Assembly: GCA_020073615.1 (NCBI GenBank)
Contig: JAIQEX010000010.1
Location: 1 to 64,000, forward strand
Direction: 5' to 3'
From: Terriglobia bacterium
Lineage (GTDB): Bacteria > Acidobacteriota > Terriglobia > Bryobacterales > Bryobacteraceae
DNA: 64,000 nt
The first letter of the stretch is position 1, and every line of letters starts with the position of its first letter. The notes under the pieces were generated by a model. The model had not been told where the DNA came from and did not search any database. It saw only the letters and a program-made list of their open reading frames with translations. Shown here in pieces: positions 7,131 through 16,492 of the stretch. A program made the translations under genes and the position numbers.

Positions 7131-9515
7131 TCAGTTGTAGCCAACGATCTTGGAGAACAGCGAGCTGTAATTGAACAGCCCGAAATCGAGGCTCCCGCCG
7201 GCGGCCAAGGGCGCGGTGAAAGTGTTGGCCGCGCCCAGCACGTTGACCAGCGTCAGCGCACCGATAGCGGCGGCGTTGGGGTCGTTGGAACTGGGCGGCA
7301 TCTGGCTCAGGATGCTTACCGGCACGGTCAACGTCCCGTCGCTGGCACGCGCCGCGCAGGAGAAGGCCACGGCGATGCTTTGCGTGGGATCTGCCGTCGA
7401 GGGCGCCATCGACGTGCCCCCGATATGCACCGAATCCTGGCTGCCCCCGCCGCCGGTCCAGTTGATGGTCAGCGGTTTGGTCCGGTCGATGGTGGCGATG
7501 GCTCCGCAGTTGGTGCAGTCGAGCGGCGCGGGCACCGTGATGTTGGCCGTGAAGGAACCAATGTCGGTCCCCCCGGGCGCTTTCATGGACCATGCGCCGG
7601 CCTCGATGAACGCGGCCGTGCTGAGGGGTGTGGACGTCGCCAGGGTAGCGGAATACCCCTTGATGGCATCGTACGGCAGGCTCGCCGTCTTGCCGTTCGG
7701 TCCGGCCAGCGTGAGCGGCGATCCCGCGTTCGGTTGCTTCAACCCTGGCGAGATGGTGGAGGTGAGCACGAAGGAGACATCGGCGGTGCCCATTACGCAG
7801 GTTCCCGGCGGGTGGACGGCGCCCGCGGCGCCGGCAGTCTGCGCCAGCTCGAACAGTCCGCTGGCATCGAGGGAAGTGAACGAGACGAACGCCCTTTCGG
7901 TAGACGTATCCACAGCTAGTCCGGCCGCGCTAGCCTCCGCGGTGAACTTAGTAAGCGTGATTATGCCGCCAGTGAGTGTGCCGCCCTGGTCCAGTCTGGC
8001 CAACATACTCGCAGTCAGGCCCAGCGGGGCCGGACATGTGGAACTGCCGGTAGCTTTGGCGAAGGTCCCATAGTTACTCGATACGCCGTTCACCACCACG
8101 GCGAGCGGCACGAAGCAGCCATCGGGAACGCTGTCGTCGGAAGGCAGTTGGAACACGATCTGGTCGAGTCCGGGGAACTGCGGCTGGCGGCCCGCGTAGA
8201 TCGGCGTGATGGCCTTGTTACCCGCCAGTACCTGGACGCTGATTTCGACGGGGACTACCTGCCCCGGGGCGTCGCTGTCGGAGGTGCTCACCGGCCCCAG
8301 GCCGGTGCCATAGAGCACCAGGAACTGGCCCGGCGCGGCGGCGTTGGTCAGCGCGTTCAAAGGCGCGGACTTTCCGTCGGAGCTGACGTTCTGAAGCAAA
8401 GCCGGACCCGAACCGCCCTGATTCAAGGTATACATACCGAAGGCGGACTTGACCACGGTCATCTTAGCCGGCGGGCTGGCAACCCCGTTGTAAGTCACGG
8501 TCACGGTAGCGGGGCCCACGGGGGTGTTAGACGGCAGGATTCCAGCCACCTGTACATCCAGCGCATAGTACATAAACGCCTGGACGGGCGAGCCGCCGGA
8601 GGGTGTAACCGTGATGCTGGTGCCGTTCGCGCCACCCACGCTGGTGGTGAACGGAGGCGCCGCCAGCACGATGCTCGCCGGCCCCAGGCCCGACCCTTTT
8701 ACCACGAAGTAAGACCCCTGTGCGATTCCCGACCCCGGAGCGCCCTGCGGAAAGTAAGTTCCCGCGCTCAACACGCCATCCGGGCCGGGGCGGATCAACG
8801 GGCCGGGTGCCCCGGCGACCGGTAGGATGGTTCCCGACTGACTTGAAACTCCGCCGATCGAGAGGGTGATCGCCTGGTTGCCGCCGGGAATTCCCTTAGG
8901 AACGGTGAGATTGACCTGGTAAATCCCGATGGCGCCGGGCTCCAGCCCGGAGAAGGATACGGTGGCGGGTTGCCCGGCCACCGTTACCGTCGCTTGCGCC
9001 GGATCAGTCGGGAAGATGCTCTGCGGCGTTGCTGTGCCCGTGGGCACCTGGGGTTTGGTGGCGCCCAGTCCGATCGCGACAACGGTAATCGCTTCGCCCG
9101 GTTGCGCAGGGCTGGCCGCGGTCACGAGAGTTCCATCCGAGTGCGACGCGGCGAGTCCGGCGGCGAGGCCGGCGGTGGTAACGAGCACCGGAGCATATTG
9201 GCTCAGAGTAATGCTCATCGGTGCCGAGGCGCCTATCGTGATTGTTGTCGGGCCCACAGGGGCATCCACGGGGATCTGAATGTTGAATTGCCCATCCGAG
9301 GCAAAGAAGACGTAGGCCTTCTTGCCGGCCACGGTCACTGCGACCGACTTGTCGGTGCCGAGGCTGGTCCCGAAAACAGTCGCCAGACTGCCCGGCGCCA
9401 GCCTGGTGCCGGCAGAGATGGCATCCACCACCGCGGTGATAGTGGGTGTCTGGGCCGATGCGAGTCCCGATAGAGTCAGTGACAGCAGGCAAACCCAGAG
9501 AACCGCGGCCTTCAT
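7131..9515 (-). CDS. Secreted TIGR03437-type Ig-like repeat protein
   Basis: An exported protein of 794 residues. A Sec signal (MKAAVLWVCLLSLTLSGLASA) precedes repeated Ig-like units with the hallmark pattern of the Solibacter TIGR03437 family: VVDAISAGTRLAPGSLATVF, APVGPTTITIG, VVAIGLGAT, and later LYGTGLGPV and QVAGILPSN. At least three such units are visible before a C-terminal region of unknown fold that ends LDFGLFNYSSLF. The start has a strong GGAGG upstream (GGAGGAAAAGAAATG). It is convergent with the PIN toxin and divergent from the two paralogues downstream. Probably a cell-surface or extracellular protein; function unknown. Confidence 0.82.
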   Translation of the reverse strand: MKAAVLWVCLLSLTLSGLASAQTPTITAVVDAISAGTRLAPGSLATVFGTSLGTDKSVAVTVAGKKAYVFFASDGQFNIQIPVDAPVGPTTITIGASAPMSITLSQYAPVLVTTAGLAAGLAASHSDGTLVTAASPAQPGEAITVVAIGLGATKPQVPTGTATPQSIFPTDPAQATVTVAGQPATVSFSGLEPGAIGIYQVNLTVPKGIPGGNQAITLSIGGVSSQSGTILPVAGAPGPLIRPGPDGVLSAGTYFPQGAPGSGIAQGSYFVVKGSGLGPASIVLAAPPFTTSVGGANGTSITVTPSGGSPVQAFMYYALDVQVAGILPSNTPVGPATVTVTYNGVASPPAKMTVVKSAFGMYTLNQGGSGPALLQNVSSDGKSAPLNALTNAAAPGQFLVLYGTGLGPVSTSDSDAPGQVVPVEISVQVLAGNKAITPIYAGRQPQFPGLDQIVFQLPSDDSVPDGCFVPLAVVVNGVSSNYGTFAKATGSSTCPAPLGLTASMLARLDQGGTLTGGIITLTKFTAEASAAGLAVDTSTERAFVSFTSLDASGLFELAQTAGAAGAVHPPGTCVMGTADVSFVLTSTISPGLKQPNAGSPLTLAGPNGKTASLPYDAIKGYSATLATSTPLSTAAFIEAGAWSMKAPGGTDIGSFTANITVPAPLDCTNCGAIATIDRTKPLTINWTGGGGSQDSVHIGGTSMAPSTADPTQSIAVAFSCAARASDGTLTVPVSILSQMPPSSNDPNAAAIGALTLVNVLGAANTFTAPLAAGGSLDFGLFNYSSLFSKIVGYN

Positions 9516-9600
9516 TTCTTTTCCTCCGAAGGATCAATGTACCATAGGCAACGGTATAACAGGTATGATACTCTCTAATAAACGGTTCAGTGGGGTAGGG

Positions 9601-9644
9601 CTAGTCCGGAAAACTAGTCATCCCGCCTGGTTCGGGCCTATAAT
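9601..9644 (+). promoter_or_regulatory. Promoter block with CTAG-CCGG-CTAG operator candidate and TATAAT
   Basis: A consensus -10 box TATAAT lies at 9639-9644, about 18 bases before the GTG start. Upstream is an imperfect palindrome of the form CTAG-n-CCGG-n4-CTAG (9601-9617). Essentially the same block (same order, spacing and CCCGCCTGGT spacer) precedes the paralogue at 11490. Conservation across a duplication supports a promoter with an operator. There is no good -35, so an activator or alternative sigma factor is possible. Confidence 0.55.
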
Positions 9645-9662
9645 CTCAGTCAGGAGTAAAAG

Positions 9663-11315
9663 GTGCGAAATGCCTCTACTGTTGGCGTGCTTGCAGTGCT
9701 TTCCATTGCAACCGGGGCGGCGCAGCCTGTGATTCGGGCGGACGCGACCGGTGTCGTCAGCAACGCCACGTATGCGGCCCGCGGCCTGCCGAATTCGGGC
9801 ATCGCCCAGGGATCGATTTTTGCGATTTTTGGCACTAACCTGGGACCGGCCGCCCTGACCCAGCAGCCGGGTTACCCGCTGAATACTACCCTCGGCGGAA
9901 CTTCGGTGCAGGTCACCGTGGGTGGTGTGAGCAAGGACGCGATACCGGCCTACGTGGTGGAGACCCAGATCGGCGCCATCCTGCCCTCGGACACGCCGGT
10001 GGGGGAAGGCACGGTCACGGTCACATTCAACGGACAGACGAGCGCTCCCCATGCCATCACGGTCGTCCCCAGCAACTTCGGGACATTCACGCTGAATCAG
10101 CAGGGCAGCGGACCGGCGGCCGTCATGGATGCCAGTACGTTCCAGCCCTTCAGCCTGACCAGTCCGGGCAAGCCGGGACAGATCATCACGATTTGGGGCA
10201 CGGGCCTGGGCGCGATTGCGGGCGACGACAAGCAGACTCCGCCGGTGGGCAGACTGCCGGGCGTTCCCGTGGAGGTCTTCATCGGCGGGAAGCCGGCCAG
10301 GATCGTCTACAGCGGACGAGCGCCGTGCTGCTCGGGCATCGACCAGGTGAACGTGATCGTGCCCGACGGTCCCAGCGGCTGCTACAATTCGATCCTCGTC
10401 AAGATCGACAATTCGATCGGAAACGTGACCACGATGCCGATCTCGGCGGGCGGCGCATGCTCGGACACGTTCGGCATCAGCCCGGCGGACCTGACCCCGC
10501 TGCTGAACAGGCCGAGTTTCAGCACGGGAAGGATCAGCCTGGACTGCACCACATCGCTCTCCTCGAACCCGATGGGTCCTGGAGCCAACAGGCTGGAGTC
10601 CGTCGAGGCCGACTTCAACCGTTACACGCCGGTTCAGTATGCGGCGGCGCAGGGCCCAGTCCAGCAGGTTTCCAGTGGTAGCTGCGGCGTGTTGAGCTTC
10701 CTGTCGTTTCCACAACAGCGGCCGCCAGGTGCGGATACCGATCCGGTGGTGCCTCCCGGTTTGGACGCGGGCCCGGCCCTCACGGTGACTGGACCGAACG
10801 GTAGCATGTCGCTCCCTTGGAGCTCCTACTCAGGCAACTATTGGACAGTTCTGAGCGGGGACGGAACCGACCCGCTTCCCTGGTTCATTCCCGATACCGG
10901 CGGCAGCTTCACCTTTACCGGTCTCGGCGGCCCCGATGTAGGCGCCTTCAATGTGTCGTTCTTACTGGCGGCGCCGCTAGCATGGGCCAACGTAGAGCAG
11001 ATCACCGACATCCAGCGCACGCAGGGCGTGACCGTCAACTGGACGGGCGGCGACCCGACCAGCTACGTGATCATTCAGGGGACTGTTGTCACCAACCCGA
11101 ACGGCCCTGGAGTGTTCGCCCTGTTCTCGTGCACCGCCCCGACCAGCGCGGGCACCTTCACCGTACCAGCGGCGGTGTTGCTGGCGATGCCGGTCGGCGC
11201 GGGCGGGTTAGAGGTGTTCAACCACACCATACCGAAGAAGGTCACTATACCGAATATCGACTTGGCCTACGCCGAATCGTACTTCGACACGCAAAAGGGC
11301 GTGAACTACAAGTAA
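9663..11315 (+). CDS. Secreted TIGR03437-type protein, copy 1 of a tandem pair
   Basis: A 550-residue exported protein starting at GTG with GGAG six bases upstream. The short signal MRNASTVGVLAVLSIATGAAQ is followed by two Ig-like TIGR03437-type units (SNATYAARGLPNSGIAQGS, IFGTNLGPA, IGAILPSDTPVGEGTVTVTF, IWGTGLGAIAGD, PCCSGIDQVNVIVP). The C-terminal half has a beta-rich region with QRTQGVTVNWTGGDPTSYV. It is nearly identical to the next gene over the first 280 or so residues and diverges after that. It is likely secreted; a lectin-like or adhesin role is only a guess. Confidence 0.83.
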   Translation: MRNASTVGVLAVLSIATGAAQPVIRADATGVVSNATYAARGLPNSGIAQGSIFAIFGTNLGPAALTQQPGYPLNTTLGGTSVQVTVGGVSKDAIPAYVVETQIGAILPSDTPVGEGTVTVTFNGQTSAPHAITVVPSNFGTFTLNQQGSGPAAVMDASTFQPFSLTSPGKPGQIITIWGTGLGAIAGDDKQTPPVGRLPGVPVEVFIGGKPARIVYSGRAPCCSGIDQVNVIVPDGPSGCYNSILVKIDNSIGNVTTMPISAGGACSDTFGISPADLTPLLNRPSFSTGRISLDCTTSLSSNPMGPGANRLESVEADFNRYTPVQYAAAQGPVQQVSSGSCGVLSFLSFPQQRPPGADTDPVVPPGLDAGPALTVTGPNGSMSLPWSSYSGNYWTVLSGDGTDPLPWFIPDTGGSFTFTGLGGPDVGAFNVSFLLAAPLAWANVEQITDIQRTQGVTVNWTGGDPTSYVIIQGTVVTNPNGPGVFALFSCTAPTSAGTFTVPAAVLLAMPVGAGGLEVFNHTIPKKVTIPNIDLAYAESYFDTQKGVNYK

Positions 11316-11427
11316 GGCCGGGCCACGCCGTTGGGGCGGCACCGGCCCCCTGCCGCGCCGGGTGACCGGCCCGGGCCGCGGTACAGAGGTCCCGGTGCGT
11401 ACCGGCACAGGCCCCCCCGGCAGGGCA

Positions 11428-11472
11428 CTAGTACCGGATAACTAGCGATCCCGCCTGGTCCGGGCCTATAAT
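11428..11472 (+). promoter_or_regulatory. Duplicated promoter block of the second TIGR03437 paralogue
   Basis: CTAG-TA-CCGG-ATAA-CTAG (11428-11445), then CCCGCCTGGTCCGGGCC and TATAAT (11467-11472), with the GTG start at 11490. It matches the block at 9601-9644 in order and spacing. The 110 bases before it are a GC-rich, palindrome-rich stretch that probably terminates the previous gene. Confidence 0.55.
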
Positions 11473-11489
11473 CCGGTGAGGAGCAAAAG

Positions 11490-13172
11490 GTGCGAAATTT
11501 CATAATTGTTGGCATGCTTGCAGTGCTTTCCGTGACAATTGGGACCGCGCAGACGCCCGCGATCCGGACGGACGCGACCGGTGTCGTCAGCAACGCGACC
11601 TACGCGGCTCGTGGCCTTCCGAACTCGGGCATCGCCCAGGGATCGATCTTCGCGATTTTCGGAACGAATCTGGGACCAGCCGCCCTGACCCAGCAGCCGA
11701 GTTACCCGCTGAATACTACCCTCGGCGGAACTTCCGTGAAGGTCACCGTGGGCGGTGTGAGCAAGGACGCGATACCGGCCTACGTGCTGGCGACCCAGAT
11801 CGGCGCCATCCTGCCGTCCGACACGCCGGTGGGGGAAGGCACGGTTACGGTGACGTTTAACGGCCAGACGAGCGCTTCCCATGCCATCACGGTCGTCCCG
11901 AACAATTTCGGGACATTCACGCTGAACCAGCAGGGCAGCGGACCGGCGGCCGTCATGGATGCCGCTACCTTCCAGGCCTTCAGCCTGACCAGTCCGGGCA
12001 AGCCCGGACAGATCATCACGATCTGGGGCACGGGCTTGGGCGCGATTTCCGGCGACGACAAGCAGACTCCGCCGGTGGGCAGCCTGCCGGGCGTTCCCGT
12101 GGAGGTCTTCATCGGCGGGAAGCCGGCCAAAATCGTCTACAGCGGACGCGCGCCGTGCTGCTCGGGCATTGACCAGGTGAACGTGATCGTGCCCGACGGC
12201 CTCAGCGGCTGCTACAATTCGATCCTCGTCAAGATCAACAATTCGGTCGGCAACGTGAGCACGATGCCGGTCTCTACGGGCGGCGCGTGTTCGGACACCT
12301 TCGGCATCAGTTCGGGGGACATCAGCACGCTGCTGGGGAAGGGAACCTTCAGCATCGGTTCGGTGACGCTGGGCCGGGCCACGTCGCCGTCGTCCAATCC
12401 TTTAGTCCCCGGCACCATCAAAACCGAGATCGCCGGCGGCGGGTTTACGAAGTACACGCCGCAGCAGTTTACGGCGTCGCAGGGCGCATTCCAGCAGGTA
12501 TCGATCGGCAGTTGCAGCATCTTCAGCTTCCTGGGGACGGCTTCAGCGGATACCGACCCGGTGCAGCCTGTCGTCCTCAATGCCGGCCCGGCGCTCAGCG
12601 TCAGCGGACCGAACGGCACCAAGCCGATCCCGCGCGATGCCAATTCCGGCGAATACTCAGCCACGGTGGGCGGCGGCGCCACCAATCCGCTGCCGCTGTT
12701 CATTCCGGATGCCGGCGGCACGTTCACCTTCACCGGCCCGGGCGGTCCGGACGTAGATGCCTTCAGCACGAGTCTGGCGGTGCCGCCGCCCCTGACCTGG
12801 AGCAACGCGGACCAGATCACGGACATCCAGCGGTCCCAGGGCGTGACGATTAACTGGACCGGCGGCGACCCGGCCAGCTACGTGATCATCACGGGAACAT
12901 CCGTGGCTGTGGACCTTACGAATTCCAGCTTGTCGGCGATCGTGGAATTCACCTGTACCGCCCCGGTGGGTCCGAAGACGTTCACGGTGCCGGCTGCGGT
13001 ATTGCTGGCGATGCCGCCCAGCACAATCATCAGCGCCGGAGGTTTCAGCATTGGGACGGGCTCGCTGATCGTGTTCAACTTTACTCAGCCGAAGACGTTC
13101 ACCGTGCCCAAGGTCGACATTGCCTTCGCGACTGCGTACTTCGCCACGTCGAAGACCGTGAACTACAAGTAG
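11490..13172 (+). CDS. Secreted TIGR03437-type protein, copy 2 of a tandem pair
   Basis: A 560-residue exported paralogue of the preceding gene. It has the signal MRNFIIVGMLAVLSVTIGTAQ, the same two Ig-like units (NSGIAQGSIFAIFGTNLGP, IWGTGLGAISGDDKQTPPV, APCCSGIDQVNVIVPDGLSG) and a divergent C-terminal domain that keeps QRSQGVTINWTGGDPASYV. The GTG start is preceded by GGAG (gaggagcaaaag). Near identity in the first half and clear divergence in the second suggest recent duplication with different selection on, or recombination in, the C-terminal part. It ends at a perfect GC hairpin (13204-13226). Confidence 0.83.
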   Translation: MRNFIIVGMLAVLSVTIGTAQTPAIRTDATGVVSNATYAARGLPNSGIAQGSIFAIFGTNLGPAALTQQPSYPLNTTLGGTSVKVTVGGVSKDAIPAYVLATQIGAILPSDTPVGEGTVTVTFNGQTSASHAITVVPNNFGTFTLNQQGSGPAAVMDAATFQAFSLTSPGKPGQIITIWGTGLGAISGDDKQTPPVGSLPGVPVEVFIGGKPAKIVYSGRAPCCSGIDQVNVIVPDGLSGCYNSILVKINNSVGNVSTMPVSTGGACSDTFGISSGDISTLLGKGTFSIGSVTLGRATSPSSNPLVPGTIKTEIAGGGFTKYTPQQFTASQGAFQQVSIGSCSIFSFLGTASADTDPVQPVVLNAGPALSVSGPNGTKPIPRDANSGEYSATVGGGATNPLPLFIPDAGGTFTFTGPGGPDVDAFSTSLAVPPPLTWSNADQITDIQRSQGVTINWTGGDPASYVIITGTSVAVDLTNSSLSAIVEFTCTAPVGPKTFTVPAAVLLAMPPSTIISAGGFSIGTGSLIVFNFTQPKTFTVPKVDIAFATAYFATSKTVNYK

Positions 13173-13203
13173 GGCGCGGCGAACCCCGATCTTTCGCAAC
13201 CGC

Positions 13204-13226
13204 CTGGCGCCGGTCGCCGGCGCCAG
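13204..13226 (+). terminator. Perfect 10-bp GC hairpin after the TIGR03437 gene
   Basis: CTGGCGCCGG, loop TCG, then CCGGCGCCAG: a perfect ten-base-pair stem 31 nt past the stop codon. No U-tract follows, so this is a candidate hairpin terminator or transcript-end stabiliser only. Confidence 0.5.
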
Positions 13227-13280
13227 CACGCCCGCGCCACTCACTATACTGGAGATTAGACTGACTGACAGGCGCGAGCC

Positions 13281-15170
13281 ATGGAGCGGAAGGGCTGGAA
13301 GAGTACGGCGTGGTACGTCGGGCTGCTGGCGGCGGCGTTTGTCGCCGCCGTGGCGGGGAGCTGGAAGTTCGGCGCGCAGCTTAACAACGACGCTTACGAT
13401 TTTATGTTCCGGCTGTACCGCCCCCACCCGTGGCCGGTGCGGGCGGCGATTCTGGATATCGACGAGGCTACCCTGGCGGCGGTGCGCGGCGGCATGCGCG
13501 GCATCCGCAAACCGCTCGCCGATGGGTTGCTCCTGGTGGCCGCCGCCCGGCCGCGGGCCGTGGTGATCGACGTCACGCTCACCGATGAGGGCGAACCGGC
13601 CGAGGACGCGGCCCTGGCCCAGGCGCTGTGCGCCAACCCCAACCTGGTGCTCTCGTCGCTGTTCATGGATAATCCCGTCCGCTGGGAAGATCCCAAGCCG
13701 CAATTTGCGCGCTGCGCCGCCGCCATCGGCCATGTGTACGCCCAGCCCGACGACAACGACTCGGTCACGCGCTCCATCCCCCTGATGAAACTGGCGGGCC
13801 GCGACCGCCGCTGGGCCCTCGCGTTGGCCGCATTCGCGCTCAGCCGCGGCGCGCCCATCGAGGAGCTGCGCCCCGGAACGGATCTGCGCGTGGCGGGCAC
13901 GGTGATTCCCAGCCGTGCCGGCGACGAATCGCGGCTCATGCGCGTGCGCTATCTTCCGCCCGGCATGAGCATCCCCAGCGTCCCCCTCAAGCGCCTGCTC
14001 GACCGTCCTTCGCTCGCCGCGCAGTTTGCGGGCAAAGTAGTCTTCGTGGGAGTTACCGCGCCCACCGAAGTGCGCGACCGCCTGTTCACGCCCGCCGCCC
14101 AAGGGCAGACCACCACCGGGATCGAGATCAACGCCCATGCCTTCGAGACCATGGCCCAGGGCCTGTTCATCACCGACGTTTCCGACCTCTGGGTGTTGCT
14201 CTTCAGCCTCGCACTGGTAGTGGGCGCGGGTCTTTCCTTCCGCTATCTGCCGGGGTGGTGGGCCTATGCCGGCGGCTTGCTGGTGCTGGCGGCGGCGCAG
14301 GTGGCGCCTTACCTGTTCTTCACCCGCCAGCGCGTCTTTTCCTTCGCCACTCCGGCCTCGGCGGCGTGGTTCGGCACCCTCACGGCGGCGGCCTATTACA
14401 CCCTGGTGGTGCGCCGCAACTGGCGCATCGAGCAGTCCGCGCGCGAGCGCTACCAGCAGGCCATGCACTTCGTCACCCACGAAATGCGCACGCCCCTTTC
14501 CTCCATACAGGGATCGAGCGAATTGATCTCCAGGTACGCGCTCACCGAGGAGAAGCGCAAGCAGATCGCGCAGCTCATCAACTCGGAATCGAAGCGGCTG
14601 GCCAAGATGGTGGAGATTTTCCTGAGCGTGGAGCGTCTCTCGGCCGGGCAGATGGAATTGAAGCAGGAGGTTATGGCGGTGAAGCCGCTGGTGGAGGTCT
14701 GCGTGGACCGCATACGCCTCCTCGCTGAGCGCAAGCACATCGCAATCAGACTCGAGCCCATTCCCGAAGAGCTCGCGCTTACCGGCGACCGGGAATTGAT
14801 GGAGTACGCTTGCTACAATCTGCTTACCAACGCGGTGAAGTACTCGCCCCGTGAGACTGAAGTCGCGGTCTCCGCCTGGCAGGACGACGGCCGGATCCGG
14901 ATCGCCGTGAAGGATCAGGGCATCGGAATGGACCAGAAGGAAGTCAAACACATTTTCCAGAAGTTCTATCGCACGAAGAAAGCGGAAGAATCGGGCGAGG
15001 CGGGCAGCGGAATCGGACTCTCCATCGTCCAACAGATCGTGGAACAGCATGGGGGACAGATCGAGGTGACCAGCCAGCCGGGCGCGGGCTCGTGTTTCAC
15101 GCTGGTGATGCCCGCCGCGTCCGGGCGCCCGGCGAGTCCGCCCGTGCCCACCGCGGTGCAACGAAATTGA
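13281..15170 (+). CDS. CHASE2-domain membrane sensor histidine kinase
   Basis: A 629-residue sensor kinase. After one N-terminal membrane helix (WYVGLLAAAFVAAVAGSW) comes a periplasmic CHASE2 domain (NNDAYDFMFRLYRP, AILDIDEATLAAV, VFVGVTAPTEVRDRLFTP). A triple membrane segment (about 300-375) follows, then a HisKA domain with H400 in HFVTHEMRTPLSS and a HATPase (NLLTNAVKYSP, DQGIGMD, GSGIGLSIVQQIVEQHGG). A TATACT box at 13245-13250 may be its -10. Its stop overlaps the regulator's ATG by one base, so the two form a pair. CHASE2 ligands are generally unknown. Confidence 0.9.
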   Translation: MERKGWKSTAWYVGLLAAAFVAAVAGSWKFGAQLNNDAYDFMFRLYRPHPWPVRAAILDIDEATLAAVRGGMRGIRKPLADGLLLVAAARPRAVVIDVTLTDEGEPAEDAALAQALCANPNLVLSSLFMDNPVRWEDPKPQFARCAAAIGHVYAQPDDNDSVTRSIPLMKLAGRDRRWALALAAFALSRGAPIEELRPGTDLRVAGTVIPSRAGDESRLMRVRYLPPGMSIPSVPLKRLLDRPSLAAQFAGKVVFVGVTAPTEVRDRLFTPAAQGQTTTGIEINAHAFETMAQGLFITDVSDLWVLLFSLALVVGAGLSFRYLPGWWAYAGGLLVLAAAQVAPYLFFTRQRVFSFATPASAAWFGTLTAAAYYTLVVRRNWRIEQSARERYQQAMHFVTHEMRTPLSSIQGSSELISRYALTEEKRKQIAQLINSESKRLAKMVEIFLSVERLSAGQMELKQEVMAVKPLVEVCVDRIRLLAERKHIAIRLEPIPEELALTGDRELMEYACYNLLTNAVKYSPRETEVAVSAWQDDGRIRIAVKDQGIGMDQKEVKHIFQKFYRTKKAEESGEAGSGIGLSIVQQIVEQHGGQIEVTSQPGAGSCFTLVMPAASGRPASPPVPTAVQRN

Positions 15171-16474
15171 TGCCCAGACTACTGTTGGTGGAAGACGATC
15201 CCGCGCTGCAGTTCACCATTCTGACGGCCCTCGAAGAGAAGGGATACGGCGTGGACGCGGTATCGACCACGGGCGAAGCCATCGACCGCCTGCGGGATAA
15301 CGCGTACCCCATCGTGATCTCCGACATCTACATCGACGAGCGCACCGGCCTCGACATCCTGGACGCCGCCCGGCGCAAGGACCCGCTCTGCTCGGTGATC
15401 CTGATGACCGGACGCGGCACCATGGAAACCGTCATGGCGGCCACGCGCGGCGGCGCCTTCGATTACATCGCCAAGCCGTTCGACCTGGATGTGCTGACCG
15501 GCGCCATCGAGCGCGCCGAAGCGGTGCGCGGTGCCGGGGAAAACGAAGCCCAGGAGGAGGAGCTTCCCGAGACCGAGATGATCGGCATCTCGCCGGGGAT
15601 GGTGGACGTTTATAAGAAGGTCTCGCGCGTCGCGCCCACTGACGCCACGGTGGTGCTGGAGGGCGAGACCGGCACGGGCAAGGAACTGGTGGCGCGCATG
15701 ATTCACCGCTTCAGCCGGCGCGCGAGCCAGCCGTTCGTGGCCGTGGATTGCGCCTCCATCGCACCTTCGCTGCTCGAGAGCGAGTTGTTCGGCGCCATGC
15801 GCGGGGCCTTCACCGGCGCCGACCGCGACCGCATCGGGGTGTTCGAATCGGCCAACCGCGGCACCGTGTTTCTGGACGAAATCGGCGACATCGAAATGAA
15901 CTTCCAGGCCAACCTGCTGCGCTTTCTGCAGGAGCGGGAGATCCGGCCGCTGGGCGCCGGCAGGCCCCGCGAAGTGGACGTGCGGGTGATTGCCGCCACC
16001 AACCGCGATCTGCAGCGGCTGGTCGACGAAAGCAAGTTCCGCGAGGACCTGTGGTACCGCCTGAACACCGTGCGCATCACCATGCCGCCCCTGCGCGAGC
16101 GGCGCGGCGATATCCCCCTGCTGGCGCGCTTCTACGTCAACAAGTACACCGGCCTGTACAATCGCAACGTCAAGCTGATGGATTCCGGCGTGAAGGCGCT
16201 GCAGGATTACACCTGGCCCGGCAATGTGCGCCAGTTGCAGCATGTCATCGAGCGCCTGACCATTCTGGCCGACCAGATCGACGGCGAAACCGTGCTCGAC
16301 GCGCTCACCGCCATGGATTCGCGCGAGAAGCCCATGGAGACCCTGGCCGACGCCGAAGAGGAGCAGATCCGCCGCGTGCTGGCGGCCACCGGCGGCAACA
16401 AGAGCAAGGCCGCCCAGATTCTCGGAATCGAACGTAAAACGCTCTACCGGAAGCTGGAACGAATGAAATTCTAA
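15170..16474 (+). CDS. Sigma-54-dependent (NtrC-family) response regulator
   Basis: A 434-residue activator. The receiver domain has D9-D10 and phospho-acceptor D52 (VISDIYIDERTG). An AAA+ domain carries Walker A GETGTGKE, the sigma-54 contact loop GAFTGA and LDEIGDIEMNFQANLLRFLQ. A Fis-type HTH lies at the end (GGNKSKAAQILGIERKTLYR). The start at 15170 overlaps the CHASE2 kinase stop (TGATG). The longer ORF-track start at 15092 lies inside the kinase. It is predicted to drive sigma-54 promoters in response to the kinase. The downstream phosphatase gene is a neighbour with a 18-nt gap and likely co-transcribed. Confidence 0.92.
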   Translation: MPRLLLVEDDPALQFTILTALEEKGYGVDAVSTTGEAIDRLRDNAYPIVISDIYIDERTGLDILDAARRKDPLCSVILMTGRGTMETVMAATRGGAFDYIAKPFDLDVLTGAIERAEAVRGAGENEAQEEELPETEMIGISPGMVDVYKKVSRVAPTDATVVLEGETGTGKELVARMIHRFSRRASQPFVAVDCASIAPSLLESELFGAMRGAFTGADRDRIGVFESANRGTVFLDEIGDIEMNFQANLLRFLQEREIRPLGAGRPREVDVRVIAATNRDLQRLVDESKFREDLWYRLNTVRITMPPLRERRGDIPLLARFYVNKYTGLYNRNVKLMDSGVKALQDYTWPGNVRQLQHVIERLTILADQIDGETVLDALTAMDSREKPMETLADAEEEQIRRVLAATGGNKSKAAQILGIERKTLYRKLERMKF

Positions 16475-16492
16475 CCGCCGGCCACTCCTCCG

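Noticed and set aside
12657-15161. 834-aa minus-strand ORF
   Set aside because: Antisense of the CHASE2 kinase and TIGR03437 gene; long only because high GC removes stop codons.
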